Source: an uncultured Collinsella sp. (GTDB lineage: Bacteria; Actinomycetota; Coriobacteriia; Coriobacteriales; Coriobacteriaceae). Taken from it: 64,000 bases of DNA. The stretch lies in the NCBI GenBank assembly GCA_900542905.1, contig UQPF01000003.1, positions 1-64,000 on the forward strand. Reading direction: 5' to 3'. Under the pieces are notes generated by a model. That model saw nothing but the letters and a program-made list of their open reading frames with translations, did not search any database and was not told where the DNA came from. Of this stretch, positions 29,063 through 38,739 are shown in pieces (positions within the stretch are counted from its first letter, which is position 1; each line of letters opens with the position of its first letter). A program made the position numbers and the translations under genes.

Positions 29063-29512
29063 GTGGAAGATACCGATTTCCGTGAACTTGGACGTCAGCT
29101 CCTTACCGAGTTCGGCAGCATGCATCAGCGCATTTCGCGCTTTGCGGACAAAGCTCTCGGTGGCGAGATGGCCGTCATGCGCGCCCTCATACTCGCCGGC
29201 GGTTCGCTCACGCCGAGCGAACTCGCTGATCGCGCCTGGGTCTCGAGCGCCCGCATCGCCAATATCCTACGCGCTCTCGAAGCCAAGGGCTGGGTCGAGC
29301 GCGAGCACTCAAAGACTGACCGTCGTCGCGTACACGTCATAGTGACCGACAAGGGATTCCATGATCTCGAAATCAAACGTCGGGAATTCGAGGACCGCAC
29401 CGCGGCTTTCCTCGAGCAGCTCGGCGAAACAGATACCCAAGAGATGGTGCGTCTTCTAAGGCGTGCCAACGAAATTATCGACCGCAATCAAGAAAGGAGA
29501 GATGCCGAGTGA
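29063..29512 (+). CDS. MarR family transcriptional regulator
   Basis: 149 residues with a MarR winged helix: SELADRAWVSSARIANILRALEAKGWVERE, then the wing TDRRRVHVIVTDKG and C-terminal dimerisation helices. The start is a GTG (GTGGAAGAT) preceded by TAGGGG. Its stop overlaps the start of the first ABC gene (GTGA), so all three genes form an operon and the regulator very probably controls the exporter in response to its substrate. Confidence 0.92.
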   Translation: MEDTDFRELGRQLLTEFGSMHQRISRFADKALGGEMAVMRALILAGGSLTPSELADRAWVSSARIANILRALEAKGWVEREHSKTDRRRVHVIVTDKGFHDLEIKRREFEDRTAAFLEQLGETDTQEMVRLLRRANEIIDRNQERRDAE

Positions 29513-31878
29513 GGATTCTCAAGCTCTTTAAAAAACATGTCCTGGCACTGTTCGCAGCTATCGTGCTTATCGTAATCAGCTGCAACGCCGATCTGGCGCT
29601 GCCTACCTATATGAGCGACATCGTCGACGTGGGCGTGCAGCAAGGCGGTATCGCCTCGCCCGTGCCCGACACCATTCGCGCCGAATCGCTCGACGACCTC
29701 GAACTCTTTATGAGCGCCAAGGACGCCAAAGCTGCGGAGGCCGTGTTTAGCAAGGCGGACAATAACGGCATTCGAACGTACAAGGGCACCGAGGAGGAGC
29801 GTGCCGATGGAGGCAAGATTGCCGACATCATGAGCCTGCCTGAGACCGTCGTGCTCGCCTTCAACCAGGGCATCGACGCCGACTCCATGGGCGACATGAC
29901 CGGCGCATCCACCGAGGCAAGCGATGGCGGCGCCGCCCAGGCCATGCCCACCCCCGAGCAGATGGCGGCGATGACGCCCGAGCAGCTCGCCGAGATGCAG
30001 CAGAAGGCCGCAGCGGCGCAGAACATGCAAAAGCAGATTGATGCCGATGGCGGTAAGATCACCATGAAGAGCCTGCGCCTAGGCGTTGAAGGCGGTCTTA
30101 TCGATCAGGGCAAGCTCGTCGAGGGCGCCAACGATATGGCTGACAAAATGGGCTCCATGTCGGGCTCCATCGTCACCCAGCGCGCCGTGAGCTACGTGCA
30201 GGACGAGTACAAGGCACAGGGCATCGACCCCGCTGACGTGCAGAACGCCTACCTGGGCCGCATGGCGACCACGATGTTTGGGCTGTGCCTGGTGTCGCTC
30301 GTCGCCACCATCCTGACCGGTGCCGTGGCTTCGCGTACCGCCTGCTCCATCGCCCGCGACCTGCGCCGCGAGACCTTCAATAAGGTTATGCACTTCTCGC
30401 CGGCCGAGGTGGGCAAATTTAGCCAGGCCTCGCTCATTACCCGCTGCACCAACGACATTCAGCAGATTCAGATGGCCGCAACTCTGTTTATCCGCATGTG
30501 CCTGATGGCCCCCGTCATGGGCATCGTCGCCGTCATGCGCGTCCTGGCCAACCACACCGGCCTTGAGTGGACCATCGCTGTGGCCATCATCGCGGTTTCG
30601 GCCGTCGTCGGCGTGCTCATGGGCCTCACCATGCCCAAGTTCAAAAAGATGCAGAGCTTTGTTGACCGCGTGAACCTTACCGCCCGTGAGCTGCTCGACG
30701 GCCTTATGCCCATCCGCTCATTCAACCGCGAGGAGCATGAGCTCGAGCGTTTTGACAAGGCTTCGCTCGACCTGATGACCACGCAGCTCTACACCAACCG
30801 CGCCATGAGCTTTATGATGCCACTCATGATGCTCGTCATGAACTGCATCACCGTGCTTATCGTCTGGTTTGGCGCGCAGGGCGTGTCCGACGGCGTGATG
30901 CAGGTCGGCAACATGATGGCGTTCATCTCCTACACCATGCAGATCGTCATGGCGTTTATGATCCTCACCATGGTTTCGGTCATCCTGCCCCGCGCCGAGG
31001 TCGCAGCCGAGCGCGTGGAAGAGGTCATCACCTGTCCCACGAGCATCAACGACCCCGTCTCGCCCAAACTGCCCGCGGCCAGCGCGCCGCGCGGTGAGCT
31101 CACCTTCCGTGACGTGAGCTTCCAGTATCCCGATGCCCGCGCCGACGTCATTAGCGGCGTAAACTTCACCACGCACGCCGGCCAGATGCTCGGCATCATT
31201 GGTTCCACGGGCTCGGGCAAGTCCACGCTTGTACAGTTGATTCCGCGCCTGTACGACGTCACGGGCGGCAGCATTTCGCTCGACGGCATCGACGTGCGCG
31301 ACATGACCCTCTCTGAGCTGCGCCGCCGCATCGGTTATATTCCGCAGCAGGGTCGTCTGTTCTCGGGTACCGTCGAGAGCAACCTCAAGTTTGCCGGCGA
31401 CATGGTGAGTGACGAGGATATGCGCCAGGCAGCACACGTCGCCCAGGCGGAGGACTTTATCGCCGAGCGCGAGGACGGGTACGACTCCCCCATCAGCCAG
31501 GGTGGCTCCAATGTTTCGGGCGGTCAGCGCCAGCGTCTGGCCATCGCCCGCGCGTTGGCCAAAAAGCCCGAGGTCGTGGTGTTCGATGATTCGTTTAGCG
31601 CCCTCGACTACAAGACCGACGCGCGCCTGCGCGAAGAGCTGGCCAAAAACGTCACCGACGCCGCGCTCGTGGTCGTGGCCCAGCGCATCGCGACCATCAT
31701 GCACGCCGACCAGATCATCGTGCTCGACGACGGCCACGTAGTGGGCACCGGCACGCACGAGGAGCTGCTGCGCAGCTGCCCGGCGTACCTGGAGATCGCA
31801 CAGTCACAGCTTTCCGCCGAGGAGCTGGGGCTTACCCAAGAAGAAATTGCAGCCGTCATGGAAGGAGGCGAGCGCTAA
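29509..31878 (+). CDS. ABC exporter half-transporter with degenerate ATPase site
   Basis: 789 residues: six-span exporter domain followed by an ATPase. The first membrane helix (about 10-30) is separated from the rest by an unusually long extracytoplasmic insertion (about 45-240), rich in Ala, Met, Gln and Asp and with a predicted helical MQQKAAAAQNMQ region. Walker A GSTGSGKST is near 566 and the signature VSGGQRQR near 665. Walker B ends VVVFDDSFSALD with Asp694 in place of the catalytic glutamate, typical of one subunit of heterodimeric exporters. It overlaps both neighbours by 4 bp or less. Substrate unknown; drug or lipid export is the usual role. Confidence 0.92.
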   Translation: MRILKLFKKHVLALFAAIVLIVISCNADLALPTYMSDIVDVGVQQGGIASPVPDTIRAESLDDLELFMSAKDAKAAEAVFSKADNNGIRTYKGTEEERADGGKIADIMSLPETVVLAFNQGIDADSMGDMTGASTEASDGGAAQAMPTPEQMAAMTPEQLAEMQQKAAAAQNMQKQIDADGGKITMKSLRLGVEGGLIDQGKLVEGANDMADKMGSMSGSIVTQRAVSYVQDEYKAQGIDPADVQNAYLGRMATTMFGLCLVSLVATILTGAVASRTACSIARDLRRETFNKVMHFSPAEVGKFSQASLITRCTNDIQQIQMAATLFIRMCLMAPVMGIVAVMRVLANHTGLEWTIAVAIIAVSAVVGVLMGLTMPKFKKMQSFVDRVNLTARELLDGLMPIRSFNREEHELERFDKASLDLMTTQLYTNRAMSFMMPLMMLVMNCITVLIVWFGAQGVSDGVMQVGNMMAFISYTMQIVMAFMILTMVSVILPRAEVAAERVEEVITCPTSINDPVSPKLPAASAPRGELTFRDVSFQYPDARADVISGVNFTTHAGQMLGIIGSTGSGKSTLVQLIPRLYDVTGGSISLDGIDVRDMTLSELRRRIGYIPQQGRLFSGTVESNLKFAGDMVSDEDMRQAAHVAQAEDFIAEREDGYDSPISQGGSNVSGGQRQRLAIARALAKKPEVVVFDDSFSALDYKTDARLREELAKNVTDAALVVVAQRIATIMHADQIIVLDDGHVVGTGTHEELLRSCPAYLEIAQSQLSAEELGLTQEEIAAVMEGGER

Positions 31879-33734
31879 TGGCAGACGAGACCAAGACTCA
31901 GATTCCCAAGCCCACCCGCCAGCGTGGTCCCATGGGCCGCATGGGCGGCATGCGTCGCGGCGAAAAGGCCAAGGACTTTAAGGGCACCATGAGGCAGCTG
32001 CTCGGCTATATCGGCCAGCACAAGATTGCCGTGTTTGCCGCCGTCGCCTTTGCCGTGTGCTCGGTCATCTTTAACATTGTGGGACCCAAGGTGCTCGGCC
32101 AGGTTACGACCAAGCTGTTCGAAGGCCTGGTTGCCAAAGTCAACGGTACCGGCGATGTCGACTTTAACTGGATCGCCAAGACGCTCGGCTTTTTGCTCTG
32201 CCTGTACCTGGCGAGCTCTATCTGCAGCCTCATCCAGGGCTGGCTCATGACCGGCGTCACGCAAAAGATTTGCTACCGCATGCGCAAGGAGATCGCCGCC
32301 AAGATTGCCGTCGTGCCGATGAGCTACTTTAACGGTCACAGCAAGGGCGATGTGCTCAGCCGCATCACCAACGACGTCGATACGCTCGGCCAGTCGCTCA
32401 ACCAGAGCGTGACGCAGCTCATCACGTCGGTGACGCAGATTATCGGCGTGCTCGTCATGATGCTTTCGATCAGCCTGCCGCTTACCGGCGTCACCGTGCT
32501 CACGCTGCCGGCCGCCGCGATTATCTTGACCGTAATGATTCACTTCTCGCAGCCGTACTTCCGCGAGCAACAGCAGGTTCTGGGCGCCGTCAACGGCATT
32601 ATCGAGGAGGACTTTGCCGGCCAGAACGTCATTCAGGTGTTCGACCGCGCCGAGGCCTCGATCGAAGAGTTCGACCGTCAAAACGACCGTCTCTTTATTA
32701 GTGGCTGGCGCTCGCAGTTCCTGTCGGGCCTGATGATGCCGCTTATGAGCCTGGTGGGCAACATGGGCTACGTGGGCGTCGTCGTGGTGGGCGCACAGCT
32801 CGCGCTGACCGGCAATGCCACGCCCGGCGACATCCAGAGCTTTATCCAGTACGTTCGCAACTTTACGCAGCCCGTGCAGCAACTGGGCAACGTGAGCAAC
32901 ACGATGCAGTCGATGGCTGCCGCCACCGAGCGCGTCTTTGAGTTCCTGACCGCGCCCGAGGAGGAGCAGAAGGCCGACGCGCAGATTCCCGAGAAGCGCC
33001 CCGGTCACGTGGAGTTCGACCACGTCAAGTTTGGCTACACGCCCGACAAGACCATCATCCACGACTTTAGCTGCGAGGCGCAGCCCGGCCAGACCATCGC
33101 CATCGTCGGTCCCACCGGCGCCGGCAAGACCACGCTCATCAAGCTGCTGCAGCGCTTCTACGATGTGGACGACGGCTCGCTGCGTGTCGAGGGCGTCGAC
33201 GTGCGCGACTGGGACCGCGCGGCGCTGCGCGGCGAGTTTGCCATGGTGCTGCAGGATACCTGGCTGTTTAACGGCACCATCCGCGAGAACATCCGCTACG
33301 GACGCCCCGACGCGAGCGATGCCGAGGTCGAGGCCGCTGCGCGCGCCGCACGCTGCGACCACTTTATTCATACGCTCGCCGGTGGCTACGACTTTATGAT
33401 CAACGAGGAGGGCACCAACCTGTCGCAGGGTCAGCGCCAGCTCGTGACCATCGCCCGTGCCATTTTGGCCGACCGCCCGGCACTGATTCTGGACGAGGCG
33501 ACTTCCAACGTCGATACCCGTACCGAGGAGCTCATTCAGCGCGCCATGGATGCGCTGATGCAGGGCCGCACCAGCTTTGTCATCGCGCACCGCCTGTCCA
33601 CGATCCGCAACGCCGACGTGATCTTGGTGATTCGCGACGGCGACATCGTCGAGAAGGGCACGCACGACGAGCTGCTCGCCCAGGGCGGCTTCTACGCCGA
33701 CCTGTACAACTCGCAGTTCGACGAAGCGGCGTAA
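31878..33734 (+). CDS. ABC exporter half-transporter with canonical ATPase site
   Basis: 618 residues, partner of the preceding subunit. The membrane domain (about 45-330) is followed by an ATPase with Walker A GPTGAGKTT, signature NLSQGQRQL (a serine-glutamine variant) and canonical Walker B ALILDEATSNVD. The intact glutamate here and the Asp in its partner point to an asymmetric heterodimer of the LmrCD/TM287-288 kind. The start ATG overlaps the upstream stop (TAATG). A Gly/Met/Arg-rich N-terminal tail (residues 12-35) precedes the first helix. A terminator follows. Confidence 0.94.
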   Translation: MADETKTQIPKPTRQRGPMGRMGGMRRGEKAKDFKGTMRQLLGYIGQHKIAVFAAVAFAVCSVIFNIVGPKVLGQVTTKLFEGLVAKVNGTGDVDFNWIAKTLGFLLCLYLASSICSLIQGWLMTGVTQKICYRMRKEIAAKIAVVPMSYFNGHSKGDVLSRITNDVDTLGQSLNQSVTQLITSVTQIIGVLVMMLSISLPLTGVTVLTLPAAAIILTVMIHFSQPYFREQQQVLGAVNGIIEEDFAGQNVIQVFDRAEASIEEFDRQNDRLFISGWRSQFLSGLMMPLMSLVGNMGYVGVVVVGAQLALTGNATPGDIQSFIQYVRNFTQPVQQLGNVSNTMQSMAAATERVFEFLTAPEEEQKADAQIPEKRPGHVEFDHVKFGYTPDKTIIHDFSCEAQPGQTIAIVGPTGAGKTTLIKLLQRFYDVDDGSLRVEGVDVRDWDRAALRGEFAMVLQDTWLFNGTIRENIRYGRPDASDAEVEAAARAARCDHFIHTLAGGYDFMINEEGTNLSQGQRQLVTIARAILADRPALILDEATSNVDTRTEELIQRAMDALMQGRTSFVIAHRLSTIRNADVILVIRDGDIVEKGTHDELLAQGGFYADLYNSQFDEAA

Positions 33735-33764
33735 AAACCGGCGGCAAACAACCGCAATGCCAAG

Positions 33765-33804
33765 AAAACGGGGGCGCAGGACAACCTGCACCCCCGTTTT
33801 GTAT
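33765..33804 (+). terminator. Terminator of the MarR-ABC operon
   Basis: AAAACGGGGGCGCAGG and CCTGCACCCCCGTTTT pair at 15 of 16 positions around ACAA, 30 bp after the stop. The A- and T-rich ends would work in both directions. Confidence 0.8.
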
Positions 33805-34181
33805 CCTTCGAGCCTCGAAACGCCTTCCCTGAGACCTCACTGACGGCGCTTTCCAGACCCCGTGGGCAAAAAAGGGCAAATATGAGTACTGTTACCTTTT
33901 TAGTAACAGCCAAAACCGCCTCAAATGCCGCTCCCACGGCTTACACGCGTCCCTAAATTGATCAAACAACACCATAGCGGACTTATATGTGTTTGCGTTA
34001 ATGAACATATTTTGCTGTTATGTCTATTATTTTGCGAAGGCAATATGATACTAAGATAGCAACCGTACTCATATTTGGCATTTTTTGCCCACAGGGTATT
34101 TCCTAGGGAACCGACAACAGCCTTAGGGTCCCGCGCGGCGCCGCTCCCTCCCGGCATCCGCCGACGTTTACCCAGATAAAA

Positions 34182-34214
34182 CCTGCCAAAATAAACCTGT
34201 CCCTTTTTGGTAGG
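34182..34214. repeat. CTGTCCC-loop hairpin, copy 4
   Basis: Stem CCTGCCAAAA with TTTTGGTAGG and loop TAAACCTGTCCC. From about 34166 it is nearly identical to 304-353, the other end of the window's first gene cluster. Confidence 0.65.
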
Positions 34215-34315
34215 TTTCGGGGTGACAAGGGCTTGCACTTTAGCGTGCGACAGCGGATAATGCCGAGCATTCGACAATACGCTTATTGCTCTTTCTATAG
34301 ATTGAGGAGACCCCT

Positions 34316-35347
34316 ATGGCCATGGAATTCAAACGCAGGCTGCCGATCCCCATGGAGATCCGCGAGGAAATGCCACTTTCTGCCGAGCTTACCGCCAAAA
34401 AGCAGGCATTTGACGCCGAGGTCGCCAAAGTCTTTACCGGCGAGGACGCACGTAAGGTGCTCATCATCGGCCCGTGCTCTGCCGACCGCGAGGATTCGGT
34501 GCTCGAGTATATGAACCGACTGGCCAAGACCGCCGAAGAGGTCAAGGACAAGCTCATCATCATTCCGCGCGTCTACACCAATAAGCCGCGCACCAAGGGC
34601 ACCGGCTACAAGGGTCTTCTGCACAACCCCAACCCCGAGGCTCCCGACGACCTGCTCGAGGGCGTCAAGGCCATCCGCCACATGCACCTGCGCGTCATCG
34701 AGGAGACCGGCTTCTTCACCGCCGATGAGATGCTCTACCCGTCCAACTACCAATACCTCGTTGACCTGCTGAGCTATGTTGCCGTGGGCGCACGCTCGGT
34801 CGAAAACCAGGAGCATCGCCTGGTGTCGAGCGGCATTTCGGTACCCGTCGGCATGAAGAATCCCACTGCCGGCTCTACCACCGTTATGCTCAACTCCATT
34901 TACGCCGCCCAGGCGCACCAGAGCTTCATCTTCCGCAACTGGGAGGTCGAGTGCGACGGCAATCCGCTCGCGCACGCCGTTATGCGTGGCTACATCGGTC
35001 TCGATGGGCGCACCTACCCCAACTACCACTACGAACACCTGGAACGTCTGGCCGAGCGCTATACCGAGCACGCCGGCTATGCCAATCCGGCGGCGGTCAT
35101 CGACTGCAACCACGACAACTCGGGCAAGCGTCCGCTGGAGCAGTATCGCATTTGCAAGGAGGTACTCGACAGCTGCCGCCGCAACGAGTCCATCTCCAAG
35201 CTGGTCAAGGGCTTTATGATCGAGTCCTACCTGGAGGACGGCAACCAGCCGGTCGACGGCGGTGTCTTTGGCAAGTCGATCACCGACCCGTGCCTGGGCT
35301 GGGAAAAGACCGACTACCTCATCCACGAAATCGCGGAACGTATTTAG
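34316..35347 (+). CDS. aroF: 3-deoxy-7-phosphoheptulonate synthase, class I
   Basis: First enzyme of the shikimate pathway, joining phosphoenolpyruvate and erythrose-4-phosphate. 343 residues, AroF/G/H type. IIGPCSADRED carries the metal-binding cysteine region, and PRVYTNKPRT and VGMKNPTAGS form the substrate site. GAGGAG stands 7 bp before the ATG. It is monocistronic; a family-2 element begins directly at its stop codon. No regulatory ACT domain is present. Which aromatic amino acid inhibits it cannot be told. Confidence 0.94.
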   Translation: MAMEFKRRLPIPMEIREEMPLSAELTAKKQAFDAEVAKVFTGEDARKVLIIGPCSADREDSVLEYMNRLAKTAEEVKDKLIIIPRVYTNKPRTKGTGYKGLLHNPNPEAPDDLLEGVKAIRHMHLRVIEETGFFTADEMLYPSNYQYLVDLLSYVAVGARSVENQEHRLVSSGISVPVGMKNPTAGSTTVMLNSIYAAQAHQSFIFRNWEVECDGNPLAHAVMRGYIGLDGRTYPNYHYEHLERLAERYTEHAGYANPAAVIDCNHDNSGKRPLEQYRICKEVLDSCRRNESISKLVKGFMIESYLEDGNQPVDGGVFGKSITDPCLGWEKTDYLIHEIAERI

Positions 35348-35520
35348 TTACGCGGTTTTACCAAACCGCGTAACGGCTCGACGCTGCAAACCCGCCAGGG
35401 CGGCAATCTGCCTTTCAACTTCGGCGGCATGATCAAAAGATCGATGCCGCCTCGTTTCAAGGCACCTTGCTCGCTCTGGCGGGTTTTCGCTGACGTTTTT
35501 TCGACCTGCATTGTTGCCAA
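35348..35520 (+). repeat. Family-2 structured element, copy 1
   Basis: Begins with hairpin TTACGCGGTT/AACCGCGTAA (35348-35373). Then CTCGACGCTGC, arm AAACCCGCCAG (35388-35398), AATCTGCCTTTCAAC, an inner stem around GGCGGCATGATC-AAAA-GATCGATGCCGCC, box TTTCAAGGCACCTTGC and the matching arm CTGGCGGGTTT (35476-35486), then TTCGCTGACG. It starts at the base after the aroF stop. Confidence 0.75.
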
Positions 35521-35564
35521 GGTTGGCACCAATGACTAATGCGGTAACTAGCTACGTCGGTCCG

Positions 35565-35693
35565 CTTGACCGGCTGGGTTTCCGAGGTGCCCCAGGTCGC
35601 CGCGAGAGAGGAGCGAAGCGTACTTTGGTACGCGAGCGACGGTTTGAGCGGCGAGATGGGGTGCCTCGGGAAGCCGGACGATTAAGCGGACGG
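35565..35693 (-). repeat. Family-2 structured element, copy 2
   Basis: On the minus strand: arm GTCCGCTT with AAGCGGAC, CCGGCT with AGCCGG and CCGAGG with CCTCGG enclose CGCTCAAACCGTCGCTC. The tip stem is GCGTAC-CAAA-GTACGC, then TTCGCTCCTCTC. The inner half aligns closely with copy 3. It overlaps the stop codon of the agmatine deiminase gene. Confidence 0.7.
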
Positions 35694-36887
35694 TTCCTGC
35701 TGCGTAATGCAGTGGATATTTCCACCACCGAAGACGACCTGCTCGGACTGAACGCCGACGCACTTGTAGACGCCCTCGCCCCAGACCTCGTCGTAGATCT
35801 TCTGGAGCGTGTCAACGGCAAGCTGATCGTTCTCGTCGCCGTACTGCGGGACGATAACGCCGTGGTTGGTGACCAGGTAGTTCATGTAGGAGGCGATCAG
35901 CGGCTCGTCGGCAACGCGCGGCTCGGCGTTCTCGTCGGCGTCGATGGTGTCGCAGGAAGCCTGGTCCATGAACAGCGGGTTCACAGGCATGCAGAGCTTG
36001 TAGACCTTCATCTTGCGGCCCTTGGCGTCAACGGCGTTGGAAAGGGTCTCGTAGACAGCATGGCACTGCTCGTAGAACGGATACTCGGGATCGTCAGTCC
36101 AGATGCAGGCCATGACGCCCGGAGCGATGAACGTGGCGACGTCATCGATGTGACCGTTGGTCTCCTCGGGGTCGATGCCCTCCTTGACCCAGATGACCTT
36201 CTCGACACCCAGATAATCCTTGAGGTGTTCGTCCATATAGGCGCGAAGTTCCTCGCTCCAGGGCTCGAACTTCCTCTTGAACTTGGGCCAGATGGACTCG
36301 GGATCCTCTTCCTCCTCCAGAACCGCAGAGCAGGTGCGGCCCGGGGAAAGCAGACACTGGTCGGTCACGACCACGGTACCTTCGCCGTCGACGGTGATGG
36401 AACCGCCCTCGAGGATCATGTCATCGGGACGATAACGACGACAGCCGGAAAGCTCAGCCATCTTAAGGGCGATCTGCTCGTCCTTGTCCCACGGGAAGTA
36501 CAGGCCGTCGACAAGACCGCCATAAGCGTTGAAGTGCCAGTGGTTGGCGCGCTTATCGCCCTTGCCGTTGATAACAAAAGTGGCAGCGGTGTCGCGGAAC
36601 CAAGCGTCGTCGGTGGTCATCTCGATAACGGTAACGTTCTCGTCTTCCTCAAAGACGGCCTTGCAGTTGGCGTAGTCGGCCTGATTGACGCATATGGTAA
36701 CCGGAGTGAACTCGGCAATAGCGCGAGCGATGGCGGCATACTGCTTCTGAGCCGGCTTGGCGCCATGGGCCCAGGTATCGGTGCGATGGGGCCAGCCCAT
36801 CCACACGCGATCCTGCGGAGCGAACTCAGCAGGCATAAAGTAGCCGTCGGCCTTAGGGGTGGACTCGGACTCGGTGATCGTACGCAT
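35682..36887 (-). CDS. aguA: Agmatine deiminase
   Basis: Hydrolyses agmatine to N-carbamoylputrescine and ammonia. 401 residues; family length is about 370. Catalytic Cys393 lies in GGGNIHCITQQ near the C-terminus. The substrate acid motif DDAWFRDTAATF and GHIDDVATF contribute the remaining catalytic residues. The ATG at 36887 is used because GGAGGAAATC precedes it; a 55-codon upstream extension is arginine/proline rich and not family-like. Next to an APC antiporter, so it likely belongs to agmatine import and deimination for ATP yield or acid resistance. The putrescine carbamoyltransferase and carbamate kinase genes are not in the window. Confidence 0.93.
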   Translation of the reverse strand: MRTITESESTPKADGYFMPAEFAPQDRVWMGWPHRTDTWAHGAKPAQKQYAAIARAIAEFTPVTICVNQADYANCKAVFEEDENVTVIEMTTDDAWFRDTAATFVINGKGDKRANHWHFNAYGGLVDGLYFPWDKDEQIALKMAELSGCRRYRPDDMILEGGSITVDGEGTVVVTDQCLLSPGRTCSAVLEEEEDPESIWPKFKRKFEPWSEELRAYMDEHLKDYLGVEKVIWVKEGIDPEETNGHIDDVATFIAPGVMACIWTDDPEYPFYEQCHAVYETLSNAVDAKGRKMKVYKLCMPVNPLFMDQASCDTIDADENAEPRVADEPLIASYMNYLVTNHGVIVPQYGDENDQLAVDTLQKIYDEVWGEGVYKCVGVQSEQVVFGGGNIHCITQQEPSA

Positions 36888-37172
36888 AAGATTTCCTCCA
36901 AATCGAACGATCGCTTGCTGCAGGCGGATTACCCGCAGCCTAAAACCAAGAGGTGGCGGACGCCCGTTCCCCGGCAAAGGTCGGGGCGCCCGGCGCCGGT
37001 TTTCACGGAGTCGCACCGGCAAGCGACGACGTAACCTGGCGCGCGGAGACAAAACGCACGAAGGATACGGAAGAGAGATTGGGGCGGGCGGTGGTTACCA
37101 GAGCTATCGTTCACACCCACCCCGGGGAATGGTCAAGTAGCGAGGAGGGTTGGAGCCCCGAATCCGGGTGCT
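36888..37172 (-). other. 285-bp GC-rich gap between antiporter and agmatine deiminase
   Basis: Unusually long for co-directional partner genes. On the minus strand GCCGGT...ACCGGC (enclosing GCGACTCCGTGAAA) and GGGCGCCCC...GGGG stems can form. No U-run and no recognised riboswitch core was found. It may hold a promoter for aguA or an undescribed leader. Confidence 0.4.
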
Positions 37173-38612
37173 CTAGTCCTCTTCGGCCTCGGCGGCCTCC
37201 TCAGCGAGACGCTGAGCAGCCAGCTCGGGGGTGAGACCCTTGTACTCGGTCTCGCGACCCTTAGCACTGACGACGCGGACAACCTCGCCAATAAGCAAAA
37301 GCACGATGAAGATAACGATCATCGGGACCTTATCGCCAATCTCATCGACAGAGAACGGAATCAGCGTTGCAACGATAGCCAGAATCAGCTCGATGCAGGG
37401 AATAGCCAGCATGACCTTCATCATGGCACCCTTAAACGGGAACGTGAAGATGCGCTCGCGGTTCGGGTCGTTCTTGCGAAGGTTGAGGAACGCCGGGAAC
37501 ATCGGGATATAAGTGAGCAGCAGAAAGACGACGGAGGTGCCGAAGAGCATCCAGAAAACACCGTTGGAGATGGCGTCAATGGGAACCAGCTGCAGGCACA
37601 GCACCAGGGAGGCAACGATGGCGTTGACCAGGTTGGCGCCGTTGGGCATATCGTCATCCGAGATCATCGAGGCAAAGACCTTGGGCATGTTGCCGTGCTC
37701 GGCAGCGTAGCGAGCAACGGAGTTGACACCAAAGGACCAAGCAGCCATGTTGGCAAACAGGGTGATCAGGAAGGCGATGCAGATGATCTTAAAGATCATG
37801 GAGTCGCCCACCATGGTCTGGACAGCGTAGATCATGCCGTAGTCGGGATCGATGGAATCGGCCGGCACAGCAGCGCCGATGCCAAAACCAGCGAACAGGT
37901 AGATCACGGCGATAGACAGGCCGCCAACGATGATAGCCTTGGGGATATCGCGAGCGGGATCGGCCATATCGTCGGTCATGGTGCAGATGACCTCGAAGCC
38001 CATGAAGTTAAAGATGATGATCGACAGGTAGCCGAGCGCGTTGGTGTTGGTGAGCTCGGGCAGGAAGGTGGTAGCGGACATGTCGTTCGCAAAACCGTTC
38101 TCCATGGCATACCAAATACCCAAAGCGCCGACGATAACGGCAACGGCAACCTTGATGATGGCGCCGCCGTTCAGGACCCACTCGGAGTCGGCCGCCTTGG
38201 AGCGACCCATGAGGTAGACGATCCACACAAAGGCAAGATCGATACCCAACTTGGCGATCAGATTGAACTCGACGCCAAAGACCATGCCCAGAATGTCGGG
38301 GAACATGGTAGCCAGCGAGGCGATCCACAGCGGGTAGTTAACCCAGTAGTAGTACGAGATGCGGGCGCCCCACTTGTCGCCCAGGCCATCACGTACCCAG
38401 TCGTAAATGCCGCCCTCGCCGTCATAGGTGGTGCCGAGCTCGGCAACGACCATGCCATAAGGGAGCAGGAAGGTCAGGATCAGGAAGATCCACCAGAAGA
38501 ACTGCTGGTTGCCAATGGCAGCAGCGGGAGCGGCGGCCTCGCAAACGAAGACGACGCAGATGATGGTCGAAATGACCGTCAAGAAGGAAAGCTTCTTCTT
38601 TCCGTCGCTCAT
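37173..38612 (-). CDS. APC-family amino-acid/polyamine antiporter
   Basis: 479 residues with about 12 membrane helices from residue 10 to 455 and a charged C-terminal tail ending in EEAAEAEED. EAAAPAAAIGNQQ near the N-terminus and the FMGFEVICTMTDDM segment match the glutamate/GABA and agmatine/putrescine branch of the APC superfamily. Its place upstream of aguA suggests agmatine/putrescine exchange. Exact substrate uncertain. Confidence 0.85.
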   Translation of the reverse strand: MSDGKKKLSFLTVISTIICVVFVCEAAAPAAAIGNQQFFWWIFLILTFLLPYGMVVAELGTTYDGEGGIYDWVRDGLGDKWGARISYYYWVNYPLWIASLATMFPDILGMVFGVEFNLIAKLGIDLAFVWIVYLMGRSKAADSEWVLNGGAIIKVAVAVIVGALGIWYAMENGFANDMSATTFLPELTNTNALGYLSIIIFNFMGFEVICTMTDDMADPARDIPKAIIVGGLSIAVIYLFAGFGIGAAVPADSIDPDYGMIYAVQTMVGDSMIFKIICIAFLITLFANMAAWSFGVNSVARYAAEHGNMPKVFASMISDDDMPNGANLVNAIVASLVLCLQLVPIDAISNGVFWMLFGTSVVFLLLTYIPMFPAFLNLRKNDPNRERIFTFPFKGAMMKVMLAIPCIELILAIVATLIPFSVDEIGDKVPMIVIFIVLLLIGEVVRVVSAKGRETEYKGLTPELAAQRLAEEAAEAEED

Positions 38613-38739
38613 GATGAGCTCCTTCGCTCAGTCTTGGACAAATCGAGACCCTTAAGATATTAAGACAATTGCCAAGCCTCGGTGAGCGGGCGACAGGAGA
38701 CGAGCATCCGCCGCCCGCAAACGCGCTTCTACGATGAAG

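Larger units (their letters stand above)
33735..34315. other. Intergenic region before DAHP synthase
   Basis: After the terminator comes about 380 bp with an AT-rich middle (33890-34080), then a CTGTCCC-loop hairpin and the promoter region of aroF. A 118-residue minus frame (33921-34277) crosses the repeat and has no ribosome site; no gene is supported. Confidence 0.5.

Noticed and set aside
33921..34277. 118-codon minus frame before DAHP synthase
   Set aside because: Crosses a dispersed hairpin and the aroF promoter, lacks a ribosome site and resembles no family.
36888..37172. Cobalamin or guanidine riboswitch in the aguA leader
   Set aside because: A GGTGCGACTCC string recalls part of the cobalamin core, but the surrounding conserved elements are missing and no guanidine-class motif was found.
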